A stretch of DNA of 64,000 nt from Ascarosepion bandense (Eukaryota > Mollusca > Cephalopoda > Sepiida > Sepiidae): positions 4,893,501 through 4,957,500 of the forward strand of contig JBBBDQ010001153.1 in NCBI GenBank assembly GCA_037127315.1, given 5' to 3'. Every line of letters begins with the position of its first letter. Position 1 is the stretch's first letter. A model generated the notes under the pieces. The model was not told the origin of the DNA and searched no databases. It saw nothing but the letters and a program-made list of their open reading frames with translations. Positions 23,571 through 35,987 of the stretch are shown piece after piece. The position numbers and the translations under genes were made by a program.

Positions 23571-25140
23571 GATAACGTTCAAGCTAACAAAAATTATCAG
23601 CAAAAATTATATAAGTTCATAAAAGTGATAGAACTACAAAAATATATGAAAACAAATTATAAAAATCTTCAACACTCTAGGAACTGCAACTGACATAAAA
23701 ACAAATTTTAAAATAGTAAATTTCGTATCTTGGACATAACACTCAATTTAAACAACAATACATACAACCTATACAGAAAAGAAACATCAATCCCATGTTT
23801 ATTAACAAAAATTCCAACCAACCTCTCAATGTATTCAAACACATACCAACATCTATAAACAAAAGGCTATCATTGAACTCCAGCAACATAAAAATATTTA
23901 ACAAAAACAAAGAAATATATGAAACAGCACCACGAAACAAAGCTAAAAACAAAACAAAAAACAATAGAAAAAGAAATTTAATCTGATTTAGCCACCCTAC
24001 AACAACACTATAAAAACAAAAATAAAAAAAATATATCTTTTCAGCATAATAGAAAAATAATTCCCCTAACACAACAAATTATCAAAAATCATCAACAATA
24101 ATACAGTCGAAATCATTTAGAGCTGCATGGAGAAACATGTGGAAAATAATAAGCAAACAAAATAAGATAATACTTAAAAAAATGATAACAACAATATAAA
24201 CCAACATTGCAAGACAAATGAATGCAACTGCCAAGAGAAAGACAACTCTCCAGTTAATAACAAATGTCTAACAACATAATATATAAAGCAATCATGTCAA
24301 ATAACACTACCACAAACAAAAATATTTATATAAGAGCAACAGAAAAAAAACTTCAAGAAAGAGTCAACAATCACAAAACATCACTCAACATTTCAAAATA
24401 CAAAAGCAATACAACACTATCAAAATAAATATACAACTAGAAAAAAATAGCATTAACACCAAAATTAAATGGGAAGTCATTTAAAGAGCACCAGTACACA
24501 GCAGCCATAGCAGTAACTACAAAGTAGGGTTAGAAGAAAAACTAGTAAAAACCAGCTTTAAAAAATTAAAGTGAAATATTAAATAAAAGATAAAATAATA
24601 GAAAAATGTAGACATGTAAATAAATACCTACTATACTATGCAGATAACAACAAAATCAAATAAACACAAGCAAAAAATGCAAATAAATATACAAACACTC
24701 AATCACATAGAAAAACAGAAAATAATATAACAACCACCAAATAAAAAAATCACACAAAAACACAAATATACACAAGAAACACAAACACTCAACTATAAGT
24801 TAAAAAAGAAGTCTTTTTAAGCAGTCACACATACTGACATTTTAAAATAGAGGTCAATCTAAATGACAAAAAAAAGCAATTAAGCAGACAGCCACTCACA
24901 TATACATTAAAAAGCATTAAGACCAATAAAAAGAAATCAAACACCTGTGTAAATAATACAACATTCAAAAGAAAATCAACACAACAAAAGTAAAAGCAAC
25001 TGACCACTCCCACAAAACATATCAAATTACACCAAACTTCATATAAATAAGAGAAAAACTAGGTTAGAGCAGCAGAAGGAAACTTTACCCTGATGAGTGA
25101 CAGCATCATAATGGCTTCTTCATGAAACTTTGAAGTCCAT
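23571..25140 (+). mobile_element. Penelope-like element: C-terminal RT region, GIY-YIG endonuclease and 3' region
   Basis: The frame around 23730-23986 carries LNLNNNTYN, then SINKRLSLNSS, then KNNRKRNL, the conserved region between reverse transcriptase and endonuclease in GIY-YIG Penelope-like elements. About 24190-24600 holds the endonuclease in decayed form: CKTNECNCQE, the Tyr-containing start IYKAIMSNNTTTNKNIYI, KLQERVNNHKTSLNISKYK and the KCRHVNKYLL end near 24610. Stops interrupt all of it. An A/T-rich 3' region follows and ends with a degenerate hammerhead-like segment near 25090-25137, next to a (TA)n(GA)n array. Confidence 0.7.
25090..25137 (+). ncRNA. Degenerate hammerhead ribozyme-like motif
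   Basis: CUGAUGA at 25090-25096 and GAAAC at 25124-25128 frame a weak helix II (GUGA with UCAU). A potential AC/GU helix III and a GUC triplet end at 25137. Helix I pairing is not convincing, so the motif is probably inactive. It lies at the end of the PLE, as the better fold does at 5153. Confidence 0.4.
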
Positions 25141-25181
25141 ATGAACCTACTCAGTTAAGTGACAAACTTCTCAGCATTAAT

Positions 25182-25184
<3 letters not shown>

Positions 25185-25234
<50 letters not shown>
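25185..25234. repeat. (TA)n(GA)n microsatellite
   Basis: TA units to about 25213, then GA units; adjoins the PLE 3' end. Confidence 0.95.
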
Positions 25235-25235
<1 letters not shown>

Positions 25236-25445
25236 ATGAAGACTACTGCCACATTTTGATATTTGAGGGTCCAGCAGCTCTTTACATTAGAACCAAACAG
25301 CCAGACTTTGTGCACATATGATTTGATTAGAGAGGTGAAACCTTGTGCATAACCAACCACACTTTCTGGAAGAGAACTGATGCATAGTGTGTCACAAGAT
25401 CATCAAATGACCTTTATAAGGTTTTGAAGTTAGAATTGTCTATCT

Positions 25446-25555
25446 CCAAGACTGTTTGCTACCCAAGTCTATAGGACACAGTCTGTCTTGCAATTTATCC
25501 AAACTTTGTGGAAAGAAACAATGGTTTCATATCTTTTCTAAGGATATTAACATAG
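25446..25555 (-). mobile_element. tRNA-derived SINE body fragment
   Basis: Matches the mid-body of the 21179 SINE (ctataggacacagtctgtct; tatcttttctaaggatatt), without the tRNA-like head or tail. Confidence 0.55.
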
Positions 25556-26221
25556 TGGGTGATCCATTAAAGGCAGGTTTATTATCCCAGTTTGTATTTT
25601 CCCCAGTACTGACATTATTATATCTATGATATAATAACACCTTATTTCATGGACAGAATGGAATAGCTGGAATAAAAGTAATGACAATCATGCTTTGGTC
25701 TCAGAGACATACACAAAATTTTCTACACATATTTACATTTGTTCTACTCTGAGAAAATATGACATATATATATACAACAGCAAGCACTTATTTTTAAGAA
25801 AATGAAAAGGCTATTTTATGTAAAATTATTCTCAATGGGAACTGGAGCTGCTAGAGATTCTTCTGTGTTTCTGTTAAAAACCATATTTGCAATTCCAGAA
25901 TCAAGTAGAAAGGATTCATTTGCTATGTTGCTCATGAGTATATATTCAGCAAACAGAAAAAGGCAAGTCCCAGCATGAGGACTATGACATGAAGATATTT
26001 TCTGTATCTGGTAGAGATATATTTCCATAGAAAAATAGTGACATATGCTTAGAAGCTGCACAATGTGTATAGGAGAGGTAGGTTTAGCTTCTATCAGGGA
26101 GACTGATTATAAAGTAATGTTGTTAAGTGACCAACAAATAACTCACATGACTTTATCTTGATTAAAGAAAGATAATCACCTTTTGTATCCGTACAAGCAT
26201 GTAATTGAATGTAATGAACTC

Positions 26222-26222
<1 letters not shown>

Positions 26223-26296
<74 letters not shown>

Positions 26297-26297
26297 T
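26223..26297. repeat. (CA)n(TA)n microsatellite
   Basis: About 30 CA units followed by TA units, the longest CA array in the window. Confidence 0.97.
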
Positions 26298-26812
26298 GAA
26301 TTATATTGATTTCAATTCAAGCCATATATTTAAATTTATTTACTTTTTCTTATGTTCAGATTTAGATGTGTATCATTGTATATTTACAAGTATGTATAAG
26401 TATATTTTTATTTCTTTTAAGTATGTTTATTTTTTACTATCTTCTTTGTATGTATACATATCTTGTTATTTCTTTTATTCCCATACTTGTTTTTATTAGT
26501 TTGTATATTTGTATATAGAAGGGTACGTGCGTATATATATTTTTTAATAAATGCGTATAAAAGTACATTTATCTGTGTACATGTATTTGCATTTTTATAT
26601 GAATACAATATGAACATGTTATGTAGATAAATATTATAAATGAATATTTGTATGTACACCTTTTTATATCTATATAAATGAGGATATATATAATATTATT
26701 ATATATGCAGATATGTCACAATATATTATATTTGAAGCTATTATATTTGAAGGTATATATTGGATTTTTACATTTGTGTTCAAATTATAAGCTTGTATTT
26801 GGATGTATGTAA

Positions 26813-26815
<3 letters not shown>

Positions 26816-26845
<30 letters not shown>
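26816..26845. repeat. (TA)n microsatellite
   Basis: About 15 TA units within a broader TA-rich tract. Confidence 0.9.
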
Positions 26846-26849
<4 letters not shown>

Positions 26850-27619
26850 TATTTTATACATATATAATATATATCATTATATTTTATTCATCCAACACTA
26901 TAAATAAAAAGACTACTCCACTATTATTATTAAAATTTTGATTAGGCAATGATCAGTTTACAATTGGCACCTGATGATTACATTGTGCATGAAACTTGTG
27001 CAACCAGTCAGAAAAAAACGTATGGTTATTATTAATATAAATTATTGTTGTGTTTTACATCGACTACAATTTTATTAGCACCAGAGCTTGATGGGCAGTA
27101 TTTTATATTGATATTTCTCTTTCAGTTGAGCACTTTTTAGCTGAAATAATTCTCTGTTTTAATCTAAGCCACTACTAAATCCAAACCACTACACACTAAG
27201 AATCATTTGACTTTGGTTATTTAAAAAACATGAGATCTCACCTCTTAAAACTCTTGAAAAAATTGAAATCATCATCAAACAGATGAGGCGATAATTATTT
27301 TTTGCTAAACACCAAGATGAATACAAGAATCTAAAGTAAGTTAATATTTATAGGTTCAGGTCAACCAAACCCCAACCATTAAATGATCAGCAGATGGACT
27401 TCAAGAGAAATATAAACTATAAATGTAATTCACCATATTTACAAATGACCTGCAACAAAAAATGTACAGAGATGTCTTTGATATTAAAAAATGAAATAAT
27501 TAACACCAACAAGACAGGTAACCATTATAAAACAAACAAATAAATAAATAAAGTAAATAATAGACAAATTAACAAATTATTTATATACAGAACACAAGAA
27601 AACATAGTAATAATGAAAT

Positions 27620-29760
27620 CCCTTTACCATTTTTAAGACTCTAATCTGATAACACTGCTTATTATACTGCTTGTATTCCTGCTTTTTACTGTTCTGATTA
27701 AATTAATCCATTTGAATTTATTGCGGTTTGAAGAGATGGGTGCTAAATCTATCTTACCTGTCAGTATCAGATTCTCCAAGCTCTCTTTTCTCATTACATG
27801 TCCTAGGAATGTCAGCTGATTTTTCCTGATGTTAAGTATTAGTTTGCCTTCCATTTCCATCTTCTTCAAAACCTCTTCATTGCTCACATTTCAATCGAGG
27901 GGTATCCTCAACATCCTTCTGTAGAACCACATTTTGGTTGCTTTAAGTCTCTACCTCATTTTTGAGCAGATTGCATAGCATTCACTGCCATATTGAAGAA
28001 CAGACATCACATACTAATCCAGTACTTCTGTCTTGTTTCTGGTAAAATTTTCTTGTCTATAAATACTCTACCCAGCTTCTAGAATATATCCTTGGCCTGC
28101 CAGTTTGCCTTTGAATCTCAGTGTCACACTTTCTGTCCTCTGTTAGAACACTTCACAGGTATTTAAATTTCTGTACCTGCTTGATTTTAGTATCATGGGT
28201 CTTTTGGGTTCCTCTTTTTACTGATTACAAAGCATTCCATTTTCTTATATATGTAGTCCTTTCTTTCCACTTTCTTCAGCTACCTTCTGTCGGAGGTCTT
28301 GTAGTTTCCTTTCCATGTCTGCAATCAGCACTGTATCATCTGTATATCTTTTATTATTCAGATTTTGGCCACTAGTGGTGAATATTGGCATGACTTCTAG
28401 GGCTCTCTGAATTGTCTCACTGTATAAGTTAAATAGATCAGGTGAAAAGACATATCCTTGTCTTACACACCTTTCTATCTTTGTATAACTGCTGAAGTTG
28501 TTTCCTGTCCATATGCAGGTGGTTTACTGCCAGTAGATGTTCTTGACTACTCTAATGTCTTTTCCAAATATCTCTAGGTTACTGAGCAATTCTATTAAGT
28601 GGTACTTTGTCAAATGCCTTTGTCTTGTCTTTAAAATACAAGTACAAATCCTTCTTCATTTGTATTGTCCTTTCTGATAATTTTCTAAGCATAAATATTA
28701 CGTTTCTTGACAAAAGCACATGGTTCTTGTTCTAATTCTAGCCTGATTATGCTACATGCTCTTTTCATAAGGATTCCAATGAGGAGTTTTGTTATGTGGC
28801 TCATTAAGCTGATTGTTTGGTGGAGTTCACATTTGTTTGCACCTGGCTTTTTAGGAGCTGCTATAAAAACTGATCTGTTTAAGTTTTCCGGTGTTTCACC
28901 ACTGTTATAAATCTCATTTATAATTTTTGTAACTTTGACTACATCAAAATCATCTAGGGCTGTCAGCATTTCTGTTACTATGTTGCCTGGTCTAGCTGCC
29001 TGGTTTTTATTCAGTTTGGCCAGTCCAGCTTCTACTAGAGATTTTAATATTTCCAGTCCGTCATATCTTACTGTACTGTTAGTTGTTCTCTTGTGTCATG
29101 GAAGAGATCTCATTTGCTGCTGAGTCATTCCTCTTTAGTCTGTCTGCATTGACTCCTTATTTCCTTGTATAGTTTTCTGTATTCCAATCAATGTCTTGGT
29201 ATTATTTTCTGTCTCCTTTGTATCATGCTGAGAATCTCATCAGATATCCACTTGTTTGTTCATCTACATCTGCTTTCCTTTGGAACACTGTTGCTTGCTA
29301 ATGTTACTAACACTTCATTTAGTGTGTCTCATTTTGAGATTCTGTTTCCATTTTGTTTCTCATATTTGTTTTTACACTATCTGTGTATTTTTCCTGCAGG
29401 TTGATGTCATTTGTAAGTCTGTTGTATTGCAGTCTGGGCACTGCATTAGACTTTTCAGTCTTCAAAGTTTCATCCTTAGTTTACAAATGACTGGGAGGTG
29501 GTGACTTCAACAGTTGGCACTTGGATAAATTTTGCATTAAACTGCATTTCTGAATCACCTGTTTATCATTATATAATTGATTTGGTTTTTTGTGTCTCCT
29601 CTTGGGCTTCTCCATGTTCATAATCATCTTGGGTGTTCTTGAAAGTAGGTGTTAGTTATTTCCTGGTCATTTGCTGTGCACCATTGAACCCATTTTTCTC
29701 TTTGATCATTCTGGTTTCTTAGTTCAAATTTACTGACTTACCACTTCCCTCATCAACTAC
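27620..29760 (-). mobile_element. APE-type LINE family B, long degenerate copy
   Basis: On the minus strand the copy runs from the end of the endonuclease (about 29740-29560) through a linker into the reverse transcriptase. Blocks seen are SVFIAAPKKPGANKCELHQT and ISLMSHITKLLIGIL (28880-28760), FSPDLFNLYSETIQRALE (28450-28390), and RYTDDTVLIADM near 28345-28320, where the YADD box is YTDD. The C-terminal block EGKLILNIRKNQLTFLGHVM (27850-27790) precedes RKESLENLILTGKID. Stops and frameshifts occur throughout. The exact clade (RTE-like or other) cannot be settled by eye. Confidence 0.8.
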
Positions 29761-29829
29761 CACTTATAAAGTTAGTCTATAAATAAACTCCCATTCTTAG
29801 ACATACTTGTAAAATTTAGTAATAACATT

Positions 29830-31140
29830 GTTTAAAATAATGAAAAAACTCACTGAAAAGAATGATTTTGATTTATATGGAATTGGATTTGCTGAAGATG
29901 GTGAGAATATTTACTAAAGATTGTTGTGTTTTATTAGTGTTAATGAAGGGAAACAAAACAACAGTACCACAGATTTTTTTCAGTTGATAAAAGCTGAAGT
30001 TCTTAAAGATGATAAAAAAGAGATATTTAAAAATTTGAAATAAATTTTAATGGCTATCAACATTGAGAAAAGTTCAGAAAAATAGGTTGCAGATCACAGA
30101 AAAGACAGTTGATAAGATTTTAGAAATGTACAGGCCAATGATTTAGCTTATGTTGGTGATGCACAAGGGACTGAGTTCATATGAATAAAGAAGTCATCTG
30201 TGTAATACAAGGATCTATGGTGGCAAAGGCATTTAGAAGGACAAGTTAAACAATTGAATCAGGATCTTGATTACATGAACACCTTGTTAGAAAAGAAAAA
30301 CATTAAAAAGAAGCATTTAGAGGAAATAGAAATAGGATACAAACTCAAGAGAAAGTGACTGTTGTGAGAATAGAAATACAACAAAGAACTAAAGCAATGA
30401 GTAGCAAAATAAAGTGATACCAGCTGAGAATTGGTCAATTTCTGCACAACAGGACATTTGTCAACAAGCAAGTCAGGTTTCTCAGATACTTTAACAATAG
30501 CTGAACTAATGAAGAGTGTGAGACACCCAATTCAAATGTAGCACAGATATTTTGAAAGAACATTTGGGAAAAAAAGAAAGAATGCAGGAAAAACAGAATA
30601 TCTACAAATGACAAGAAATGACTTGAATCAAGAATGAAAACAGGAAAGAATTATCGCAAATGAAAAAATAAGGAAAGTGAAGAATAGCATTGCAAACTTG
30701 AAAGTCTCTGTTCTTTATTATTTACAAAGATATTAGTTTAAGATCTGAATTATGCATGAAAATCTAAGATAGAACTGGCATTATTGTGCGAATAACAGTA
30801 TCATTTCAGCTTCAATGGCTCTTGGATGGTAGTAAAGCAGAAAGAGAAGACTAAATGAAAGCTAGCAAATATCTATCGACCTATGCCTTTCATTAGTTCA
30901 AAAGTTGATGATGGGTATCATAGCAGAGAGAATTTATAATTATTAGAATGCTCAATCATTATTTCCTGAGGAGAAAAAATGTGCAGGAAGCACTCAAGAA
31001 GTACTAATGACCTCTTATTCATTGATAAGATAAAACAGTGTGAGGTGAAAATAGAAAGAGAAAATCTATCCACAACATGGATATACTACAAAAAAACCTG
31101 TATCCTTGTGGTGTCAGAATTCTGAATTTTAAAGTCACTT
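29830..31140 (+). mobile_element. Ancient LINE remnant (family E)
   Basis: A strongly decayed plus-strand element. Around 30255-30350 a basic, probably coiled-coil frame reads LNQDLDYMNTLLEKKNIKKK. At about 30870-31090, in one frame with few stops, MMGIIAERIYNY, then LFPEEKKCAGSTQE, then TTWIYYKKT can be seen. These match reverse transcriptases whose palm begins with a 'LPEEQKGC' and 'AWIDYKKA' type motif. The first catalytic Asp position in the last block is changed. A specific clade is not assigned. Confidence 0.5.
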
Positions 31141-31381
31141 CACATTTAAAATCAAATAATATTTAATAGGAAGATATTATGTGATCTTTGAGAGTAACAT
31201 TAACTGGTGGTAAAGAGTCACTGGGACAAATAGTCATGGAAAGTACTATTCTAACACTTTCAACTCTTTGTTATGTGTTTCATCCTATTAAAACACCTAT
31301 ACAATGTAGAAGCTGGTTATGAATTTGCTACTGTCATGGACTGGTTAATAGGAGGCACCTATTTGCATATGAGTTAAGTAT

Positions 31382-33025
31382 ACTATGGACAGTAATGGTT
31401 ATGACTCAATCCTTCTATAAAACTCTGTTGAAAGGGTGGTATTTTCTTACTGTCTAGCAGTTCTCTACAAACAGTGGTTATTTACTTCATGTAGCTTAGG
31501 AGTATTGTATTTGATTATATTATAAATATTACTATTTATTTCCAACTTTTGTCTGGGATTTTACTCATGCAGTAACTGTTTAGATTACAACATTTTGAAG
31601 ATGAAATTTGACCATCAGAATTTTGCCACAAATATTTGTCTTTCAAAATTTTGACAACAAAGATTTGGCCACATACAAAATTTTGGCTGAAGAAGATTTT
31701 CACGATGAAGTTTTGGTGATAAGCATTTTGTGTGTTGAAGATTTTGCTGATGAACATTTTGTTGACAAAAACTTTCTGTTGCAAAGATTTTGGCCAACCT
31801 CAAGAAAAGATCACCAAAACACCATTTTTGTGAGGTTATGTATACTGACGAAGCATGGATGGAGACATTTAAATGTTGGTAAAGTTTTTTGAAAGCTGTT
31901 CTTTAGCAGCTAAAGCACCACCAATAAAGTTCAACTCATGGTCAGAAACTGACAGTTCATGGTCATGTCTTCACACTGACTTTGCCGGTCCACTTAATGG
32001 TTTATGTTATTTGATCATCATAAACAGTTTTTCTAAGTGGTCAGAAACATTCAGAGGTAAGAAACCAAGCATGCAAGTAGTAATTCAGTTTCTACATGAA
32101 ATGTTTGCTGGATTCTGTGTTCCAGATTGGATTGTTTCAGATAACCACATCAAAATAATTCAAGGAATTCTGCAAAATGTTTGTGGTAGAGCACATAACA
32201 ATTTGTTCCTGCCAGTCTAGAAGTAATGGCCAGTCAGAGAGTTTCATGGATATTTTCAAAATGTCTCTAAAAAAAGCCAACAGTGAACTAAAAATGCAAC
32301 ATTACAGCAATTTTTGCAGGTTTATAAACTAAAATAAAAATAAAAATACACCTTCAGCCATGATGCCAGCAGAAATTATGTTTGCTCATCATATGCACTC
32401 AGCATTTGACAAACTGATACCCAATAGATAAAACATGATCATATGGTACAGAAATTTGGAAAGGATTTTTATAAAGTTGGGCAAAAGTTTTTTACTGGAT
32501 GTATCAAACAAATAAAACATATTGGAAAGTTAGAACTATCACCTGAAGAATCAGGAGGTTGGAATATCTGGTCAAAGAACCAGAAATGGTGCACAAAAGA
32601 TATTTTAATCAAATAAAAAGTAGATATACAATGGAAAAGAACAATACTTCAGATGAGAGTGAACTTGCGGAGTAGGTTTTTTTTTATACATTCAAGGTAT
32701 TCACTCCTCAGAAAGCTCCAGAAAAGTCGTAGTAAGATGAAAAAAAGCTTACGAAATGGACTGAAATCAACCCTAAAAGATAAAAATATTGACTCTATAC
32801 AGAGTAAATCTAAAATGGGAGTATTGTTTAGGTATCTATGGGCAGTAATGTAAATGTTCCAAACCTTAGAAAATAAATGGACTCTATTGTCAAGTATTTC
32901 TCTTCTAGCAGTACTTATTTACTTCACACAGTTTGCAAGTCTTGTATTTGATAATATTATAATTATTACTATTTATTTTCAACCTTTGTTTGGGTTATTA
33001 ATCACCTTTTAGGTTATAACAATAT
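31382..33025 (+). mobile_element. Ty3/Gypsy element (family G2) with both LTRs and integrase only
   Basis: Two direct repeats of about 200 bp, 31382-31592 and 32836-33025, share tatggRcagtaatg at the start and ttgattatattataaatatt-like sequence near the end, and are read as LTRs. Between them lies integrase: AAKAPPIKFNSWSETD, then LHTDFAGPLNG with the first catalytic Asp, INSFSKW, WIVSDNH with the second Asp, then SRSNGQSES. A C-terminal FDKLIPNR block follows. Gag, protease and reverse transcriptase are absent, so the element is an internally deleted derivative. Frameshifts split the core. A second G2 copy is at 46548-48360. Confidence 0.75.
31595..31795 (+). repeat. Imperfect tandem repeat around an 'attttg' core
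   Basis: About nine or ten irregular units of roughly 18-24 bp share a gattttg or aattttg core, between the G2 5' LTR and its integrase. Both strands stay open over this stretch, so the frames here are likely repeat artefacts. Confidence 0.6.
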
Positions 33026-33725
33026 GTTAAGTAGAAAAGAAATATAGTTTATAGTAAAAGACAGGCAAAAGTTGATTACTGATCACATATTGTAGAACAT
33101 AACAATACCACAATATGGCATTCCTGGTAAGATGATTAAATAATTGGGATGAACAAGTATTTTGAGGAGACTGGGATCTGATGTTTTGCAGTGAAGGCTA
33201 GAACTAAAAAACTGAAAGACAATGAAATAGCTAACCTCTCTCTAGCCTTGACAGGTTGTGAAGCTATAATGAAAATTTCTGTTATGGCATACTCAAAAAA
33301 ACTGGAGAATTTCATTTTTGTCAAAATTTCTGAAATTATAATAAGTTTACAACCTAAAATGAAACTTATCATAATGGAAAGAACCAAATTTATGTCCATT
33401 GAACAGAAAGTAGAGTAATCAATTATGCAATGTCGTCACAGATTAAAAGAATCTGGTAGATTCTGTGAATTTGAAAAACTTGAAACTCAAGAGTTCACAA
33501 CTGATGACTACAATCAAATATAGATTGGTGATAAATTCAAGGAAATTACCACTCTAAACACCTCCATAATATGAGTATGACTTTTGGATGAAAATGACAA
33601 GTTCCATTTTTCAGAGACCAGTGGAAAACATGTTGACAGACAAAATCAGTAATATAATTATTTATCAAGATTGTATTTGATACTACCACTAAAGACAAAT
33701 GAAAGAAAAAAAGAATGATTCTATT
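33026..33725. other. Unassigned, possibly retroelement-derived
   Basis: A plus-strand frame at 33191-33418 reads KARTKKLKDNEIANLSLALT, a basic helical stretch of the kind found in LINE N-terminal proteins. The copy at 29.8-31.1 kb has a similar basic stretch, but the link is a guess. Confidence 0.35.
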
Positions 33726-34953
33726 TCACACAATATTCATCGGGATTTGGGCAATGAGTTTTGTTATGTGGCTCATCAAACTGATTGTTTGGTGGAGTTT
33801 GCTTTTGATTATTCCTGGCTTTTTAGGCAGCATTATGAAAATTGATTTTCTTGGGTCATTTTGTATTACACCATTGTTGTAGATTTTATTTATTATTTCA
33901 GTAATTTTCACTCTGCCAAAATCTTCTAAGGCTGTCAATATCTCTATTATAATGCCATCTGGTCCATCTGCTTTGTTCCAATTCAGTTTGGTCATTGCAG
34001 CTTTCACTTTGGATTTTAGTATTTCTGGTTTGTCAACATCTTTGTTTACTATTGGTTGCTCTCTCTTGTAGTGGAAGAGATCTTTTATATATTCTTCTCA
34101 TTGCTGGAGTATTTCCTCTTTCTCCAATATGATTGTTCCATCCTTGGATTTTATACATCCTGTCAAAGAGAATGTTCTTTGTCCTGTCAGTTCCCTGATT
34201 TCTTTATGCATTTCTCCTTTATTAGTCTTGCTCATTCTCTCTACTTAACACATTTGTTGTTGAGCCATTCCTCTTTAGCCTGTCTGCATTTGGTCCTTAT
34301 TTCCTTGTGTAGTTTATTCAGTTCTATGTCTTGGTATGGATTTCTGTCTGCATCATATTGAGAATCACTTCAGTCATCCATTCACTGTATCTGATTTCCT
34401 CTGGGACCATGTTGTTTGTTGATGTCATTAGCGCTTCTTTAAGTGTGTCCAATTTCAAATTTCCCATTTGTTCTTTATATTTGTTTTTCACACTCCCAGT
34501 GTATTTTTTCTGCAGGTTGAGGTCATTCAGGAGTGCGCTGTATTGCAGTCTGGGTGCTGCTATAGGCTTCTTTAGTCTCTGATGTTTCACTCTTAGTTTG
34601 CAGATAACTGGAAGGTGGTTACTTACACAGTTGGAATTTGGATAGGTTTTGCATTGAACCACTGTGCTTCTGAATCTTTTGTTTATGATTACATAACTGA
34701 TTTGGTTTTTCGTGTCATCTCCTGGGCTTCTTCATGTCAATAAACATCTCAGGTGTTCTTGAAACCAAGTGTTGGTTATTACCTGGTCATTCACCTTACA
34801 CTACTGGACCCATCTTTTATCCTTGTCTTTGCGGATTCCTGATCCAAAGTTGCTAGTTGTCTCCCCTTCCCTCTCCTTGCCTACTTTGGCATTCAAGTCT
34901 CCCATGATGATTCTAATTTCCTGGCTTTTACAGTGAGCCTTGGCATTGTCAAG

Positions 34954-35003
<50 letters not shown>

Positions 35004-35085
35004 GTTGGCATTGAAATAATGAATGGATATTATGTTCTTGAAGCATAGTGTCAACAAAGCTCTTCACAACTCAAGAACTTTTGAA
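33726..35085 (-). mobile_element. LINE family B, endonuclease to early RT, 3'-truncated
   Basis: Minus strand. The endonuclease block IRIIMGDLNAKVGKE (about 34915-34870) contains the GDxNA motif. Further endonuclease sequence follows with VSNHLPVICKLRV (34625-34590) at the SDHxP position, changed to SNH. The linker frame (34662-34324) is open for 112 codons. Reverse transcriptase starts with NKADGPDGIIIEILTALEDF near 33980 and ends abruptly at HITKLIAQ near 33745. An (ATT)n array (34957-35001) inside the copy would encode poly-Asn on the minus strand, so it expanded after insertion or within a decayed linker. Confidence 0.8.
34957..35001. repeat. (ATT)n microsatellite
   Basis: About 15 ATT units within the LINE B copy. 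Confidence 0.95.
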
Positions 35086-35237
35086 AGAATCCTTGTAGAT
35101 TAGAGTGTGTGATGATAATTACAATAAACTGCTATAAATTCTAATTATATCAAGAATTATTAAATACAACAATACTTTTATTTTATTTCTAAATATTGTA
35201 TGTAAAAAGTTCCTAATGTTCTTTTCTTTCCTATTAG

Positions 35238-35352
35238 AGGGCTGTGTCTATAAAAATAACACTTATCAAGAACAGGTAAACTGGATAGATGGATGTACAT
35301 ATTTTTGTAAGTGTACAGATGGTAAAAGAGGAATGTATACCTGCCATGAAAG
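35238..35352 (+). CDS. VWC gene exon: first half of a VWC domain
   Basis: The acceptor is ctattag and the donor gtaagt; length 115 nt, phase 1 in and phase 2 out. The peptide begins Gly-Cys-Val-Tyr-Lys and carries VNWIDGCTYFCKC and MYTC, again five cysteines in VWC order. The codon split across the previous 11.9 kb intron reads Glu (G + AG). The third residue block has Asn-Asn where the sister exons have Gly, an ordinary repeat divergence. The previous intron contains a PLE, two LINE B copies and a Gypsy element, yet the exon itself is clean. Confidence 0.9.
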
Positions 35353-35987
35353 GTAAGTACTTTATGATTTTGTTAACCTGATTTTTGAGCTAATAAAACT
35401 GACCCTAAATTGTTTTTGTCATTATGATTTTAGGTTTTACAATTAAATAGTTTATTAACCATTTAAATGAGTATTTATTTGCATTTGAACATCAGAGTTT
35501 TTACCAACTTGCATTAGAAACAATCTTATGTTGCAGTGTTTCAATAATCAAAAGTAACACATTAGTCAACTTTAATGGTACTTGTGCAATTGAGTCAAGA
35601 ATTTTAGTGGTTTTAGTCAAGAAATTAACAGTATACATCTTCTTTTAGAGATATGTTCACCGACAAACTTTCAGGGATTCAATATAATCAAAAAAGAAAA
35701 GACTATGAAAGAAAACATGAATTGTGATTCTCACTTTTCTTTAATCTTACTTGAATAAAAAAGCTAATGCGATGTATAAAGATCATAACTGTAGTTTTGT
35801 ATCTCAACAAGTAACTACTTATTTCAAAACATGAATAATGCTAGTACAAGAAAAGTTAGTTAATCTTTTTAGGTTAATATTTTAGATATTTCTGGGTTAA
35901 ACATAGTTTTAATGGTTAGGTGAAAACAATTGTTTTCCACATTTTACTGAATATTTTAGTTATGTAAATAAATATAAATTGAATATA
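35353..35987. other. AT-rich intron sequence
   Basis: Follows the 35352 donor; no family motif or repeat recognised. Confidence 0.5.

Larger units (their letters stand above)
25556..27619. other. Intron sequence with microsatellites, nothing coding recognised
   Basis: Contains the long CA/TA array at 26223-26297 and a TA array at 26816-26845. The region 26296-26660 is dominated by TAT/GTA-rich low complexity. The minus-strand frame at 25816-26061 has no recognised domain. Confidence 0.5.

Noticed and set aside
26223..26297. Possible CRISPR-like or satellite array
   Set aside because: It is a plain CA/TA microsatellite with no spacers; no CRISPR array exists in the window.
34801..35067. Frame with a poly-Asn run
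   Set aside because: The run is a translated ATT microsatellite; only the flanking LINE B endonuclease motif is meaningful.
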